A DNA stretch of 46,309 bases. Source: Lachnospiraceae bacterium (GTDB lineage Bacteria; Bacillota; Clostridia; Lachnospirales; Lachnospiraceae). Below, in pieces: positions 25,741 through 34,277 of this stretch. A program made the translations under genes and the position numbers. Position 1 is the first letter of the stretch. Each line of letters starts with the position of its first letter. Location of the stretch: contig JAFZSQ010000069.1 in NCBI GenBank assembly GCA_017619295.1, forward strand, positions 1 through 46,309. Reading direction: 5' to 3'. Under the pieces are notes generated by a model. That model saw only the letters and a program-made list of their open reading frames with translations. It searched no databases and was not told the origin of the DNA.

Positions 25741-27882
25741 TTATTTTACTTCCAGTTCGACTTTTTTGCCACCGACTGTGAAAATGTACTTGCCGGGAAG
25801 GAACTTCCTTGTTCCGTCATCAAGAACGGTGGTTAAGCTGTGACCGCTTATTTCAAGGGTTACTTTCTTGCTTTCACCCTTCTTGAGGGATACTCTCTTG
25901 AAAGCACATAAGCTCTTGATAGGCTGGTTGTCTGCATCGATGCCTTTCTCTGAAGGACATTTGTCAACATATGCAAGAACAACTTCTTCTCCGTCATAAT
26001 CACCGGAGTTCTTAACTGTTACGTCAAGAGTTACGGCTGTATTCTGGAGAGCCATATAATCGGAATCGTCTACGCTTCCTGTAACTTTACCTGCAAGATC
26101 GTAATCGAACTTGGTGTAGCTTAAGCCATAACCGAAGGGATAAAGAGCTTCTCCCTTATAATATCTGTAGGTTCTGTTCTTCATTGCGTAGTCTGTAAAA
26201 TCAGGCTGTTCTCCATCCTTGTAGAAAGTAATGGGAAGCTTTCCGGAAGGATTAACCTTACCAAAGAGAACCTCTGCAAGAGCAGTTCCTCCGAACTCAC
26301 CTGAATACCAGCAATCCACAATAGCGTCAACGTCATTCTTTAAGAAGGAAAGATCGATGGCTGAACCTGCGTTCAGAACTACCACAATCTTCTTGCCGTA
26401 TTCTTTGGCTGTCTTAATTACGTTGTTTGCAAGTCTTAACTGAGACTCGGGAAGATTAAGTGACATCTTGTCTCCGGAAGCAAACATGTTTCCTGTATCA
26501 CCCTCTTCACCCTCAATCATAGCGTCAAGACCAAGGCAGAGAATTGTAATATCAGAGTTTCTGGTAACAGCAATGGCCTCAGCCATTCTGTCATCCTTCT
26601 TGGAAAGGTTACTGAAGGAATCCTGATAAAGGTGTGCACCGTCAGAGCAAAGAACCCTTGCCTTTGTTGCAGCCTTGATTCCCTCAAGGTTTGTTACATA
26701 GGTTGAAGCTGTTCCAAAGTAGTTACCCTCAAGAACGCTTCGAAGATTGGATGTGGGACCTACAACACCGATGGTCTTGTATTCGCCCTCCTTCAAAGGA
26801 AGCACACCGTTGTTCTCAAGAAGAACGATGGATTTTCTTGAGGCCTCCAAAGAAACTGCATTGTTCTCGGGAGTGTCGTTCTCAAGATAAGAAATCTTAT
26901 CGTAAACGGAAGTCTTCTTAACGGCATCCTCTTCGCTTCTGGGTAAAATTCCCAGTTTCATTCTGGTCTTCATAAGTCTTACGCAGGCTTCTCTCATCTG
27001 CTCTTCAGTGATGAGTTTGTCCTTCAAAGCGCCAAGAATGCAAAGGTATGTGTTTCCGCAGTTAAGATCGCAGCCTGCCTTAAGAGCCATAGCTGCAGAT
27101 TCTGCGGGAGTATTGGTAATCTTGTGATTCTCGTGGAAGTCTCTGATTGCCCAGCAGTCAGAAACGAAGTGACCGTTGAAGCCCCATTTTCCACGAAGAA
27201 GTTTCTTCATAAGGGTTTCGGAACCACAGCAGGGCTCGTCGTTGGTACGGTTGTAAGCGCCCATAACTGCCTCAACCTTACCTTCCTTAACAGCAGCCTC
27301 AAATGCAGGAAGATAGGTCTCCTCCATATCCTTGGCGCTTGCCTTGGCATTAAAGTGGTGTCTCTCACCCTCGGGACCTGAGTGAACCGCAAAGTGCTTA
27401 GCACATGCCGCAACCTTTAAGGTGTCGCACTCGGGATAGTTTTCAAGTCCCTGAAGTCCCTTGATGAAAGCAACTCCAAGTCTTGATGTAAGGTAAGGAT
27501 CCTCACCGTAGGTCTCGTGTCCTCTTCCCCATCTCTGATCTCTGAAGATGTTGATGTTGGGGGACCACATTGTAAGACCTTTGTAAATGTCCCTGTCTCC
27601 GATATCGGAGATTTCGTTGTATTTTGCACGAGCTTCTGTGGCGATTACCTGAGCAATCTTTGTAAGAAACTCGTCATCGAACATAGCTGCCAACGCGATT
27701 GCCTGAGGAAATACCGTGGCAACGCCCGCTCTCGCTACGCCGTGTAATGCTTCGTTCCACCAGTTATAAGCAGGAACGCCCAGCCTGTCAATTGCCTCAG
27801 CGTCATACTTGAGCTGCTTGGCAACTTCTTCAATAGTCATTTTGGACACAAGTTCTCTTGCATCCTGTTCAAGTTTAGACAT
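25741..27882 (-). CDS. Glycoside hydrolase family 3, beta-xylosidase type
   Basis: 713 residues from the ATG at 27882 (MSKLEQDARELV), chosen because GGAGGAG lies just upstream. A longer open frame to 28044 runs into the esterase gene. The N-terminal GH3 barrel carries the nucleophile Asp at about residue 242 in GHFVSDCWAI, with EDPYLTSRLG and CAKHFAVHSGPEG nearby. The GH3-C domain (VVVLNAGSAIDLSF) and a C-terminal fibronectin III-like domain follow. The sequence NYFGTASTYVTNLEG is typical of beta-xylosidase/arabinofuranosidase members. There is no signal peptide, so it acts on imported xylo-oligosaccharides. It starts 16 bases after the esterase stop, last in the operon. Confidence 0.93.
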   Translation of the reverse strand: MSKLEQDARELVSKMTIEEVAKQLKYDAEAIDRLGVPAYNWWNEALHGVARAGVATVFPQAIALAAMFDDEFLTKIAQVIATEARAKYNEISDIGDRDIYKGLTMWSPNINIFRDQRWGRGHETYGEDPYLTSRLGVAFIKGLQGLENYPECDTLKVAACAKHFAVHSGPEGERHHFNAKASAKDMEETYLPAFEAAVKEGKVEAVMGAYNRTNDEPCCGSETLMKKLLRGKWGFNGHFVSDCWAIRDFHENHKITNTPAESAAMALKAGCDLNCGNTYLCILGALKDKLITEEQMREACVRLMKTRMKLGILPRSEEDAVKKTSVYDKISYLENDTPENNAVSLEASRKSIVLLENNGVLPLKEGEYKTIGVVGPTSNLRSVLEGNYFGTASTYVTNLEGIKAATKARVLCSDGAHLYQDSFSNLSKKDDRMAEAIAVTRNSDITILCLGLDAMIEGEEGDTGNMFASGDKMSLNLPESQLRLANNVIKTAKEYGKKIVVVLNAGSAIDLSFLKNDVDAIVDCWYSGEFGGTALAEVLFGKVNPSGKLPITFYKDGEQPDFTDYAMKNRTYRYYKGEALYPFGYGLSYTKFDYDLAGKVTGSVDDSDYMALQNTAVTLDVTVKNSGDYDGEEVVLAYVDKCPSEKGIDADNQPIKSLCAFKRVSLKKGESKKVTLEISGHSLTTVLDDGTRKFLPGKYIFTVGGKKVELEVK

Positions 27883-27898
27883 GCTCTCCTCCTTCTTG

Positions 27899-29584
27899 TT
27901 AAGAGTACAGAAGTTTAGAAAACTCCCTGTACAATCTACCCGCAACTGCTCGTTTGTTTTGAGGATGGAGTTCGTATCTGAAGCCCAGATCATATATATC
28001 CACAAGGACGGAGTTCGGTATATCCCGGGCTCTTTCCTGCGCAAGTCTCAGTTTGTCCCAGTTTCCGCTGCCTCTCTCGTCGTCCTCTTCGCCGTAATAG
28101 GGAAGCTCCACGAAAGCCATCTTAAGTTCGGGGTTATCAAAGCACTCTCTGATGGACGAAGCCATTAATCTCATCAGACTGTCGTACTCGTTATAGTACA
28201 TTGTATTCGATTCACCCTGATAAAACAACATCCCTTTTAGGCTCATTTTTCTCAAGGGGTGAATCATGTTGTTGTACATTCCGCAAGGCCTGAACATGAA
28301 AAATGTTCCATCCGGGAAGTTTACAGCCTTGTCACTTCCGGGATTCATATCAACTCCCACCTTGAATTCATACTTGCCCACAAGGGGAACAAAGTGGTCG
28401 TCAAGAAGGTCCACGTAGTAAGGCATTGCATCCACGAATCCGCCTGCTCTGGCAAAAATTCTTATTCTCACCACAAGGGTGTTTTCTTTCTTAAGAAGTC
28501 CTGCAGGAATAGGGTATCTTCTGGGAGGATAGCGGTACTCGGTGCGTCCGACTTCCACGCCGTTTATGTAGGTTTCGTCCGCATCGATTATGGTTCCAAG
28601 AACCAGTCTTGCCTCTTTGCCCACGTATTCATCGGGAACTTCAAATTTCTTAAGAACCCAGACACTGCCTCTTAAGTTCTCAAGAAACGCATTCTCTTTA
28701 AGGTTCTCCCATCTTCCTGGAACACTGATATACTGAGGGGTTTCACCCTCGTCAAACAAGGTCGTTCTTTTAGAAAAATCACCTTTAACTCCGATATCGC
28801 CCTCATCGATTTTCTTAAGATGTTCGGCGGTCCTTTTCTCATCTTCAGCGATTCTTGCTTTGACCTTCTCTTCGTCTTTGTCAAATTCGATAATCTTTTT
28901 GTAGCTGAACTTGCCGTAATGATTGGGGAATACAAAATCATCGGTGTCAGGGTCTTCACCTCGTGCCACCGCTTCTTTTATAAGGCGCTCTCCTTCTTTT
29001 AAAAGCTTTTCTTCAGGGATTAATGCCTCAATCTGAATTCCTCCCACGGCAGTCTGAATAAGACCTACGGGAACTCCTTGATTCTTATTGACAAGTTCCG
29101 CAAAAAAGAAGCCTACCGCAGAGAACGGATATAAATTCTCCTGTGTAGCCTTCTTCCAGGTTCCTTCGTAAATTTCGTCTGTGGGACCGTCAAATTTCGG
29201 AATCTTCGGAACCTCGAAGTGTCTTATGAGTTCGTTGTGTACCTTTTTCACCACGTCTCTTTCCAGGTCGAGAGTCCTGCTTACAGGTATTTCCATGTTG
29301 GATTGACCTGCAAGCAGGAACACGTCGCCCACACACACTTCATTAAGGACGATTTTTGAAAAATCATCATTAATTTCCAAAATGTAAGGTCCGCCGGCTT
29401 TTACTTCCGGCAATTTTAATTCAAATGAGCCATCATCCAAGGCAGGTCCCTGAACTTTCGCAAGTTCTTTCGTTCCGTCCAAAAGGGTAACCGTAACATT
29501 TCCCTTGGCTTCCTTTCCCCAAACGGTGTTTTCTGTTTCTCTCTGGAGGACCATTCCCTCAGATATTAAGCTCGATAATTTCAT
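27899..29584 (-). CDS. SGNH carbohydrate esterase (sialate O-acetylesterase-like), probable acetylxylan esterase
   Basis: 561 residues. The SGNH block I is LLAGQSNMEIP with catalytic S95, a later block is MLFYQGESN, and the C-terminal His block reads YELHPQNKRAVAGRLY. A beta-sandwich insert like that in beta-galactosidase (ADETYINGVEVGRTEYRYPP) sits in the middle, as in known xylan-acting members. No signal peptide is present. Context points to removal of acetyl groups from imported glucuronoxylan oligomers, although the family also includes true sialate esterases. Its ATG shares one base with the stop of the alpha-glucuronidase gene, so translation is coupled. Confidence 0.88.
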   Translation of the reverse strand: MKLSSLISEGMVLQRETENTVWGKEAKGNVTVTLLDGTKELAKVQGPALDDGSFELKLPEVKAGGPYILEINDDFSKIVLNEVCVGDVFLLAGQSNMEIPVSRTLDLERDVVKKVHNELIRHFEVPKIPKFDGPTDEIYEGTWKKATQENLYPFSAVGFFFAELVNKNQGVPVGLIQTAVGGIQIEALIPEEKLLKEGERLIKEAVARGEDPDTDDFVFPNHYGKFSYKKIIEFDKDEEKVKARIAEDEKRTAEHLKKIDEGDIGVKGDFSKRTTLFDEGETPQYISVPGRWENLKENAFLENLRGSVWVLKKFEVPDEYVGKEARLVLGTIIDADETYINGVEVGRTEYRYPPRRYPIPAGLLKKENTLVVRIRIFARAGGFVDAMPYYVDLLDDHFVPLVGKYEFKVGVDMNPGSDKAVNFPDGTFFMFRPCGMYNNMIHPLRKMSLKGMLFYQGESNTMYYNEYDSLMRLMASSIRECFDNPELKMAFVELPYYGEEDDERGSGNWDKLRLAQERARDIPNSVLVDIYDLGFRYELHPQNKRAVAGRLYREFSKLLYS

Positions 29585-31521
29585 TAGTAAAGCTCCCTGC
29601 CCTTCTCGTCTTCAATAAGGGTTTTTCTGTAGAAATAGGAATTGATTACATCACGCCACTCTTTTGAATGCTCTACCTGATGGGCAAGTCTGTCAGTTGC
29701 TCTCTTAAAGGCAGCGGGTTCAATCTTGCCCTCCAACTCTTTCCAGAGTCTTGCCATCTCCTCCACATCCTCTGCGCCCTCAAAGTGAGTATCGTAGATA
29801 TGCTGGATTATGGTTTTGCCACTCTTTAATTTATAATCATAGGGCAATTTATGGAAAAAGAGAATAAGCTCATCAGGAGTGGTCTCAGGTTTCTCGTAAA
29901 GAGATGCCCAGGGCTCATTGTACTGGGTTGTATATCCGGTACCTGTGGTGTTTCTCTCAAGGCCGATGGTCTTGCAGGTTGCCTTATGATATGTACCCCA
30001 TCTGTCATACTCATATCCGTCAGGGTCGGGACCATAGTGGATTCCGGGTTTAACCATCCAGCCGATTCCAAGAGGAGCCGAGTATTTCTCATATGCGGGC
30101 CATGACATCATAAGAATCTTTCTTACATTGGAAACCACCTTCTCGTCATCACCGAAGGTAAGCTTAATCCACTCTTCCGCAATCTCCTCGGAGGAAAGCT
30201 CGGGATTAAATGCAAGACGTCCGAAACCATAAAGGTTTGCAGCTGCCAGATCGTGACCTGTCCAGTTTTCATCGTTACCGGTGTTGGTAACTGCGCACAT
30301 GCCGTTAAGCTTATAGTCAAAGGTCTTACCGGTTACAACATCAACGACCTTTGAGTTATCAGGCTTTTCGCCCTTTGCATATGTCTCAAAATCAAGCACT
30401 TCCTTGAACCAGGGAATAAGGTAGCAAACGTGTCTCTGCTGTCCTGTGTATTCCTGAGCAATCTGGAACTCTATCATGGAGTTGGTCTTGGGCATCTGTC
30501 CAAAGAGGGCAGTAATGGGCTCTCTTATCTGGAAGTCCATGGGACCGTTCTTTATCTGAAGTATAACATTATCATCGAATGCACCGTCAAGGTCGTGGAA
30601 ATAATCATAAGCGGCCCTTGCTCTGTCGGTCTTTAAGTCTCTCCAATCCTGCTGGCAGTTATAAACGAAGCAACGCCAGATTAAGATTCCGCCGTGTTTT
30701 TTGATTGCCTTGGCAAGCATGTTGGCGCCCTCAGCCTGGTTACGTCCATAGGTGAAGGGTCCGGGTCTGCCCTCGGAGTCAGCCTTTACAAGAAGGCCTC
30801 CAAGATCAGGGATTACGGAATAGATATAATCAATCTTTTTGTCCCACCACTTGATTACCTTCTCATCAAGAGGGTCTGCGCTGGCTACGCTGTCGTCTTC
30901 AATGGTTGCAGCATAGTTGATGCTTAAAAACATCTTCACGCCATAGGAAACGAAGAGATCGTTAAGTTCTTTTACCTTATTAATGAACTTCTCGTTAATT
31001 AAGTTACAAGCTTCGTCCTTAACATTAACGTTATTAATTACGACTCCGTTATAACCTAAAGAACAAAGGAATCTTGCATAGTCTCTTGTTCTCTCGTCAA
31101 TGACGATATCATTGTCAACGAAGAAGAAGGAATTTCCCGAATATCCTCTCTCAATGGAGCCATCCATGTTATCCCAGTGGTTAAGCATACGAAGTTTACT
31201 TGCGGGATTCTCAAGGTTTTCAAACTTTGAACCCTTATTAAGTCTAAAAAGGCTGATGAATCTGAAGGTTCCGTATATAAGACCGGTTTCAGTTGTTGCC
31301 TCAACCTTTCCCTTTCCTGAGTCAAAGGAAACCTTGTAACCTTCTTCCTTTATCTCAGAGTTTTTGGAAATCTCAAGTTCAACGCTTAAGCCTTCCATGT
31401 ATTTGCAGTTTCTAAGTTCCGACACTGCATTATCAACCAGAGCGCTTCCGGATTCCAAAGCGTTTCCTGTGATGTTGACATTAACTTTTTTTGAATAATC
31501 AAGCCATAGCTTCGTGTACAT
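29584..31521 (-). CDS. aguA: Alpha-glucuronidase, GH67
   Basis: 645 residues. It removes (4-O-methyl)glucuronic acid from the non-reducing end of xylo-oligosaccharides. The family signature MLNHWDNMDGSIERGYSG is present. Catalytic residues by motif are E250 in VKADSEGRPGP (acid), with D329 in NGPMDFQ and E357 in AQEYTGQ forming the basic pair. There is no signal peptide, in line with cytoplasmic GH67 enzymes. It overlaps the uxuB 3' end by 23 bp. Released glucuronate would feed the uxuB/uxuA pathway encoded in the same operon, once isomerised by a UxaC that is not in the window. Confidence 0.96.
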   Translation of the reverse strand: MYTKLWLDYSKKVNVNITGNALESGSALVDNAVSELRNCKYMEGLSVELEISKNSEIKEEGYKVSFDSGKGKVEATTETGLIYGTFRFISLFRLNKGSKFENLENPASKLRMLNHWDNMDGSIERGYSGNSFFFVDNDIVIDERTRDYARFLCSLGYNGVVINNVNVKDEACNLINEKFINKVKELNDLFVSYGVKMFLSINYAATIEDDSVASADPLDEKVIKWWDKKIDYIYSVIPDLGGLLVKADSEGRPGPFTYGRNQAEGANMLAKAIKKHGGILIWRCFVYNCQQDWRDLKTDRARAAYDYFHDLDGAFDDNVILQIKNGPMDFQIREPITALFGQMPKTNSMIEFQIAQEYTGQQRHVCYLIPWFKEVLDFETYAKGEKPDNSKVVDVVTGKTFDYKLNGMCAVTNTGNDENWTGHDLAAANLYGFGRLAFNPELSSEEIAEEWIKLTFGDDEKVVSNVRKILMMSWPAYEKYSAPLGIGWMVKPGIHYGPDPDGYEYDRWGTYHKATCKTIGLERNTTGTGYTTQYNEPWASLYEKPETTPDELILFFHKLPYDYKLKSGKTIIQHIYDTHFEGAEDVEEMARLWKELEGKIEPAAFKRATDRLAHQVEHSKEWRDVINSYFYRKTLIEDEKGRELY

Positions 31522-33085
31522 ATTTGTGTAATACCTCTCTTACTGAGCCGTTGCCGACATTTAATTCCTCAAATATTTCAAGCGTTCTCTTTCCCAGATT
31601 GTCGGCAAAGAGGTCGTTTGCAAAAATCTCCTGCTTCTTCAAAACGTCTTCGGGGTTCATTTTGGTAAGTTCATCAAGCATAGGATCGGGGCTTAATTCA
31701 AACTTCTCCCCATTGTCATCTATTCCCTTTAAGTATCTCAAGTAACCTGCCAGAACCAGCGGAATAAGAGTCAAATCATCTGTTGAAAGATCGGGAGATT
31801 TCCTGTATCCCTTGATGGTCTCACCGAATCTGATGGGAATCTTTTGTGAGGTGTCACAGGCGATTCTTTGTGGTGTATCCGGCATGAAAGGGTTTGGAAG
31901 TCTCTTTGTGAGAACCGCATTCAAAAACTCCTGGGGAGAAAGAACACCCGGGTTAACCACAACCTTCATTCCCTCCTTATGGCCAAGGAGGTAAACAAGA
32001 TTGCTCAAATCCTTATCATCCATCTCATCATGAATGGTCTTGTAGCCAAGGAGACATCCGAAGATCGCCAGGGCTGTGTGGAGAGGATTAAGGCAGGTAC
32101 AAACCTTCATCTTCTCAACCTTGTCAACAATTTCTCTGTCTGTATAGATTACTCCCACCTCGTTAAGAGGAAGCTTACCGTTAGGGAAGGAGTCCTCGAT
32201 AACGAGATACTCCGTCTCCTCGGCATTTACAAAGGGAGCTACATATGTCTTCTTCTCTGTGATAACCTGCTCCAGATCCTCTATGCCATCCTTTTTCAGA
32301 TTCTCATAGACGGTTTCGTCAGGTCTGGGGGTAATTTTGTCAATCATGGACCAGGGGAAGGAAACCTTCTTGGGGTCTATTACATAGTCTGCAAATCCTG
32401 CGTCAGCCTTTCCGTTCTTTACCCAGCCTTCCACATAGGTGTTTACAGCATCATAAAGCTTGTCACCGTTGTGGGAGCAGTTATCCATGGATACAAAGGC
32501 AATGGGTGAAGCCCCGGTTTTATATCTGTGATGGAGAAGGGATACGATTTTGCCCATATAGCTTGTGGTGTCTGCAGGGCCTGCCTCGATGTCGGCCTTA
32601 ACGGCAGGTAATAATTCTCCCGCAGGATTCTTAACCACATAACCCTTCTCGGTAATGGTAAAGGAGCACATTTTTAATGATTTGTTGGCAAAAACAGCTT
32701 CAAGCTTCTCAAATTCCGCTTTATCGTTTCTGTCTAAAACCAGGGAAGTAACAATGCTTCCGATTACCTTCTTCTCGATGGTTCCGTTGGCGCGAAGAGT
32801 TACCAGCACGGATAAGTTGTCGTGGGGCTTGTACATTTTCTCCACGATTTCATAGTCGAAACCTTCGCATACAACAAGGCCGGTATCCATCCTTCCGCTT
32901 TCCAAAAGGCGGTCCATAAGGTTGCCCTGGAACGCACGGAAAATGTTCCCGGCTCCAAAATGAATCCACTCGGGATTCTTGTCTGTATTTGTTTTTATGA
33001 CATCTCTGTCATATTTGGGAAGGAGATACTCTTTTTCCTCGTACTCCTTCCTGTAAGTTTTCAGTCCTTCATCTGTTAAAAACAT
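31499..33085 (-). CDS. uxuB: Fructuronate reductase (D-mannonate oxidoreductase)
   Basis: 528 residues, mannitol dehydrogenase family. The NAD-binding region begins WIHFGAGNIFRAFQGNLMD (about residue 37). The C-terminal domain contains VCTCLNPLHTALAIFGCLLGY, the conserved N-x-x-H region of the family. It reduces D-fructuronate to D-mannonate with NADH. Other family members act on mannitol or tagaturonate, but coupling to uxuA (four bases upstream) and to the alpha-glucuronidase makes fructuronate reductase the best call. An AGAGG ribosome site lies inside the end of uxuA. Confidence 0.93.
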   Translation of the reverse strand: MFLTDEGLKTYRKEYEEKEYLLPKYDRDVIKTNTDKNPEWIHFGAGNIFRAFQGNLMDRLLESGRMDTGLVVCEGFDYEIVEKMYKPHDNLSVLVTLRANGTIEKKVIGSIVTSLVLDRNDKAEFEKLEAVFANKSLKMCSFTITEKGYVVKNPAGELLPAVKADIEAGPADTTSYMGKIVSLLHHRYKTGASPIAFVSMDNCSHNGDKLYDAVNTYVEGWVKNGKADAGFADYVIDPKKVSFPWSMIDKITPRPDETVYENLKKDGIEDLEQVITEKKTYVAPFVNAEETEYLVIEDSFPNGKLPLNEVGVIYTDREIVDKVEKMKVCTCLNPLHTALAIFGCLLGYKTIHDEMDDKDLSNLVYLLGHKEGMKVVVNPGVLSPQEFLNAVLTKRLPNPFMPDTPQRIACDTSQKIPIRFGETIKGYRKSPDLSTDDLTLIPLVLAGYLRYLKGIDDNGEKFELSPDPMLDELTKMNPEDVLKKQEIFANDLFADNLGKRTLEIFEELNVGNGSVREVLHKYVHEAMA

Positions 33086-33089
33086 TTTT

Positions 33090-34157
33090 CTACCTCTGAG
33101 ATTTGCAGATTGCTTCCCATAAACCGTTAAGGTATGTTGCGCCCAGGGCTCTGTCGTAGAGGCCGTAACCGGGCATTGCTACCTCATCCCAGATCATTCT
33201 TCCGTGATCGGGACGGATGGGTCCTTTAAAATCTATATCATAAAGGGCTTTCATAATCTCGTACATGTCGAAGCTTCCGTCTGATGAAAGATGAGCTGCT
33301 TCCTCAAAGTCATCATCAGAATTAAACTTCAGGTTTCTTACATGCGCAAAATGGATTCTGCCCTTTAATGCTCTGATCATTGTAGGAAGATCGTTCTTCC
33401 TGTTGGTTCCGTAGCTTCCTGCACAGAAGGTAACACCGTTGTGAGGGTTATCCACCATCTTCATCATTCTCTGGATATTCTCAAGATTGATGATGATTCT
33501 GGGGAGTCCAAATACCGACCATGCGGGGTCATCGGGATGAATTGCCATGTTGATATCGTACTTATCACAAACAGGCATTATTCTCTCAAGGAAATACTTA
33601 AGGTTGGCGAAGAGTTTCTCGTCATCCACATCCTTGTACATATCAAAAAGCTCTTTAATCTTAGCCATTCTCTCAGGCTCCCAGCCGGGAAGAATAGCTC
33701 CGTTTGCATCACCTTTAATAGACTCAAACATTTTCTCGGGATCGAGAGAGTCGATTGCCTTCTGGGTGTATGCAAGGACAGTTGAACCATCGGGACGAAC
33801 TCTTGCGAGCTCTGTTCTGGTCCAGTCGAAAACAGGCATAAAGTTATAGCAAACAAGATGAATATCTTCTTTGCCCAGATTCTCCAGGGTCTCAATATAG
33901 TTGTCGATATACTTATCCCTGTCAGGGGTTCCGACTTTAATGGCATCGTGAATATTAACCGACTCTATACCGCTGATATGCAGCCCCGACGCACTAATCT
34001 CTTCCTTTAATGCACGTATGCGTTCTCTGCTCCATACTTCCCCGGGCTCCGTATCATAAAGCGTGGTAATAACACCGGTAACTCCCGGTATCTGTCTTAT
34101 CTGCTTTAAGGTTACGGTATCGAATCCGGTTCCGAACCATCTTAATGTCATTTCCAT
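33090..34157 (-). CDS. uxuA: Mannonate dehydratase
   Basis: 355 residues from the ATG at 34157 (MEMTLRWFGTGFD). An in-frame GTG at 34175 is part of the GGAGG ribosome site itself and so is unlikely to be the start. It dehydrates D-mannonate to 2-keto-3-deoxygluconate. Family signatures are NMAIHPDDPAWSVFGLPRI, FCAGSYGTNRKNDLP, and HFAHVRNL with the metal-binding His/Cys residues, plus IRPDHGRMIWDE near the C-terminus. A hairpin with an embedded promoter-like sequence separates it from the binding-protein gene upstream. KDG kinase and aldolase are not in the window. Confidence 0.97.
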   Translation of the reverse strand: MEMTLRWFGTGFDTVTLKQIRQIPGVTGVITTLYDTEPGEVWSRERIRALKEEISASGLHISGIESVNIHDAIKVGTPDRDKYIDNYIETLENLGKEDIHLVCYNFMPVFDWTRTELARVRPDGSTVLAYTQKAIDSLDPEKMFESIKGDANGAILPGWEPERMAKIKELFDMYKDVDDEKLFANLKYFLERIMPVCDKYDINMAIHPDDPAWSVFGLPRIIINLENIQRMMKMVDNPHNGVTFCAGSYGTNRKNDLPTMIRALKGRIHFAHVRNLKFNSDDDFEEAAHLSSDGSFDMYEIMKALYDIDFKGPIRPDHGRMIWDEVAMPGYGLYDRALGATYLNGLWEAICKSQR

Positions 34158-34199
34158 CGTTAATTCTGCCTCCACTATTTTCTAGTGCTTTACAAATAT

Positions 34200-34242
34200 G
34201 GGCGCACTCCAAAATTATACTATATTTCGAAGTGCGCCCCAA
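34200..34242 (-). promoter_or_regulatory. Hairpin with embedded promoter-like boxes upstream of uxuA
   Basis: Arms 34200-34208 and 34231-34239 pair over 9 GC-rich bases around a 22-base AT-rich loop. There is no T run. On the minus strand TTGGGG (34237-34242) and a perfect TATAAT (34214-34219) are 17 bases apart, spanning the stem and loop. It could be an mRNA-end stabiliser for the binding-protein message, an internal promoter for uxuA onward, or both. Confidence 0.5.
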
Positions 34243-34277
34243 TTCTTAAATCAAATTACCTTTTGGCAACCTATGAA

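Noticed and set aside
27883-28044. N-terminal extension of the GH3 protein by 54 residues
   Set aside because: It lies inside the esterase gene, does not resemble GH3 sequence, and a strong GGAGGAG site precedes the internal ATG at 27882.
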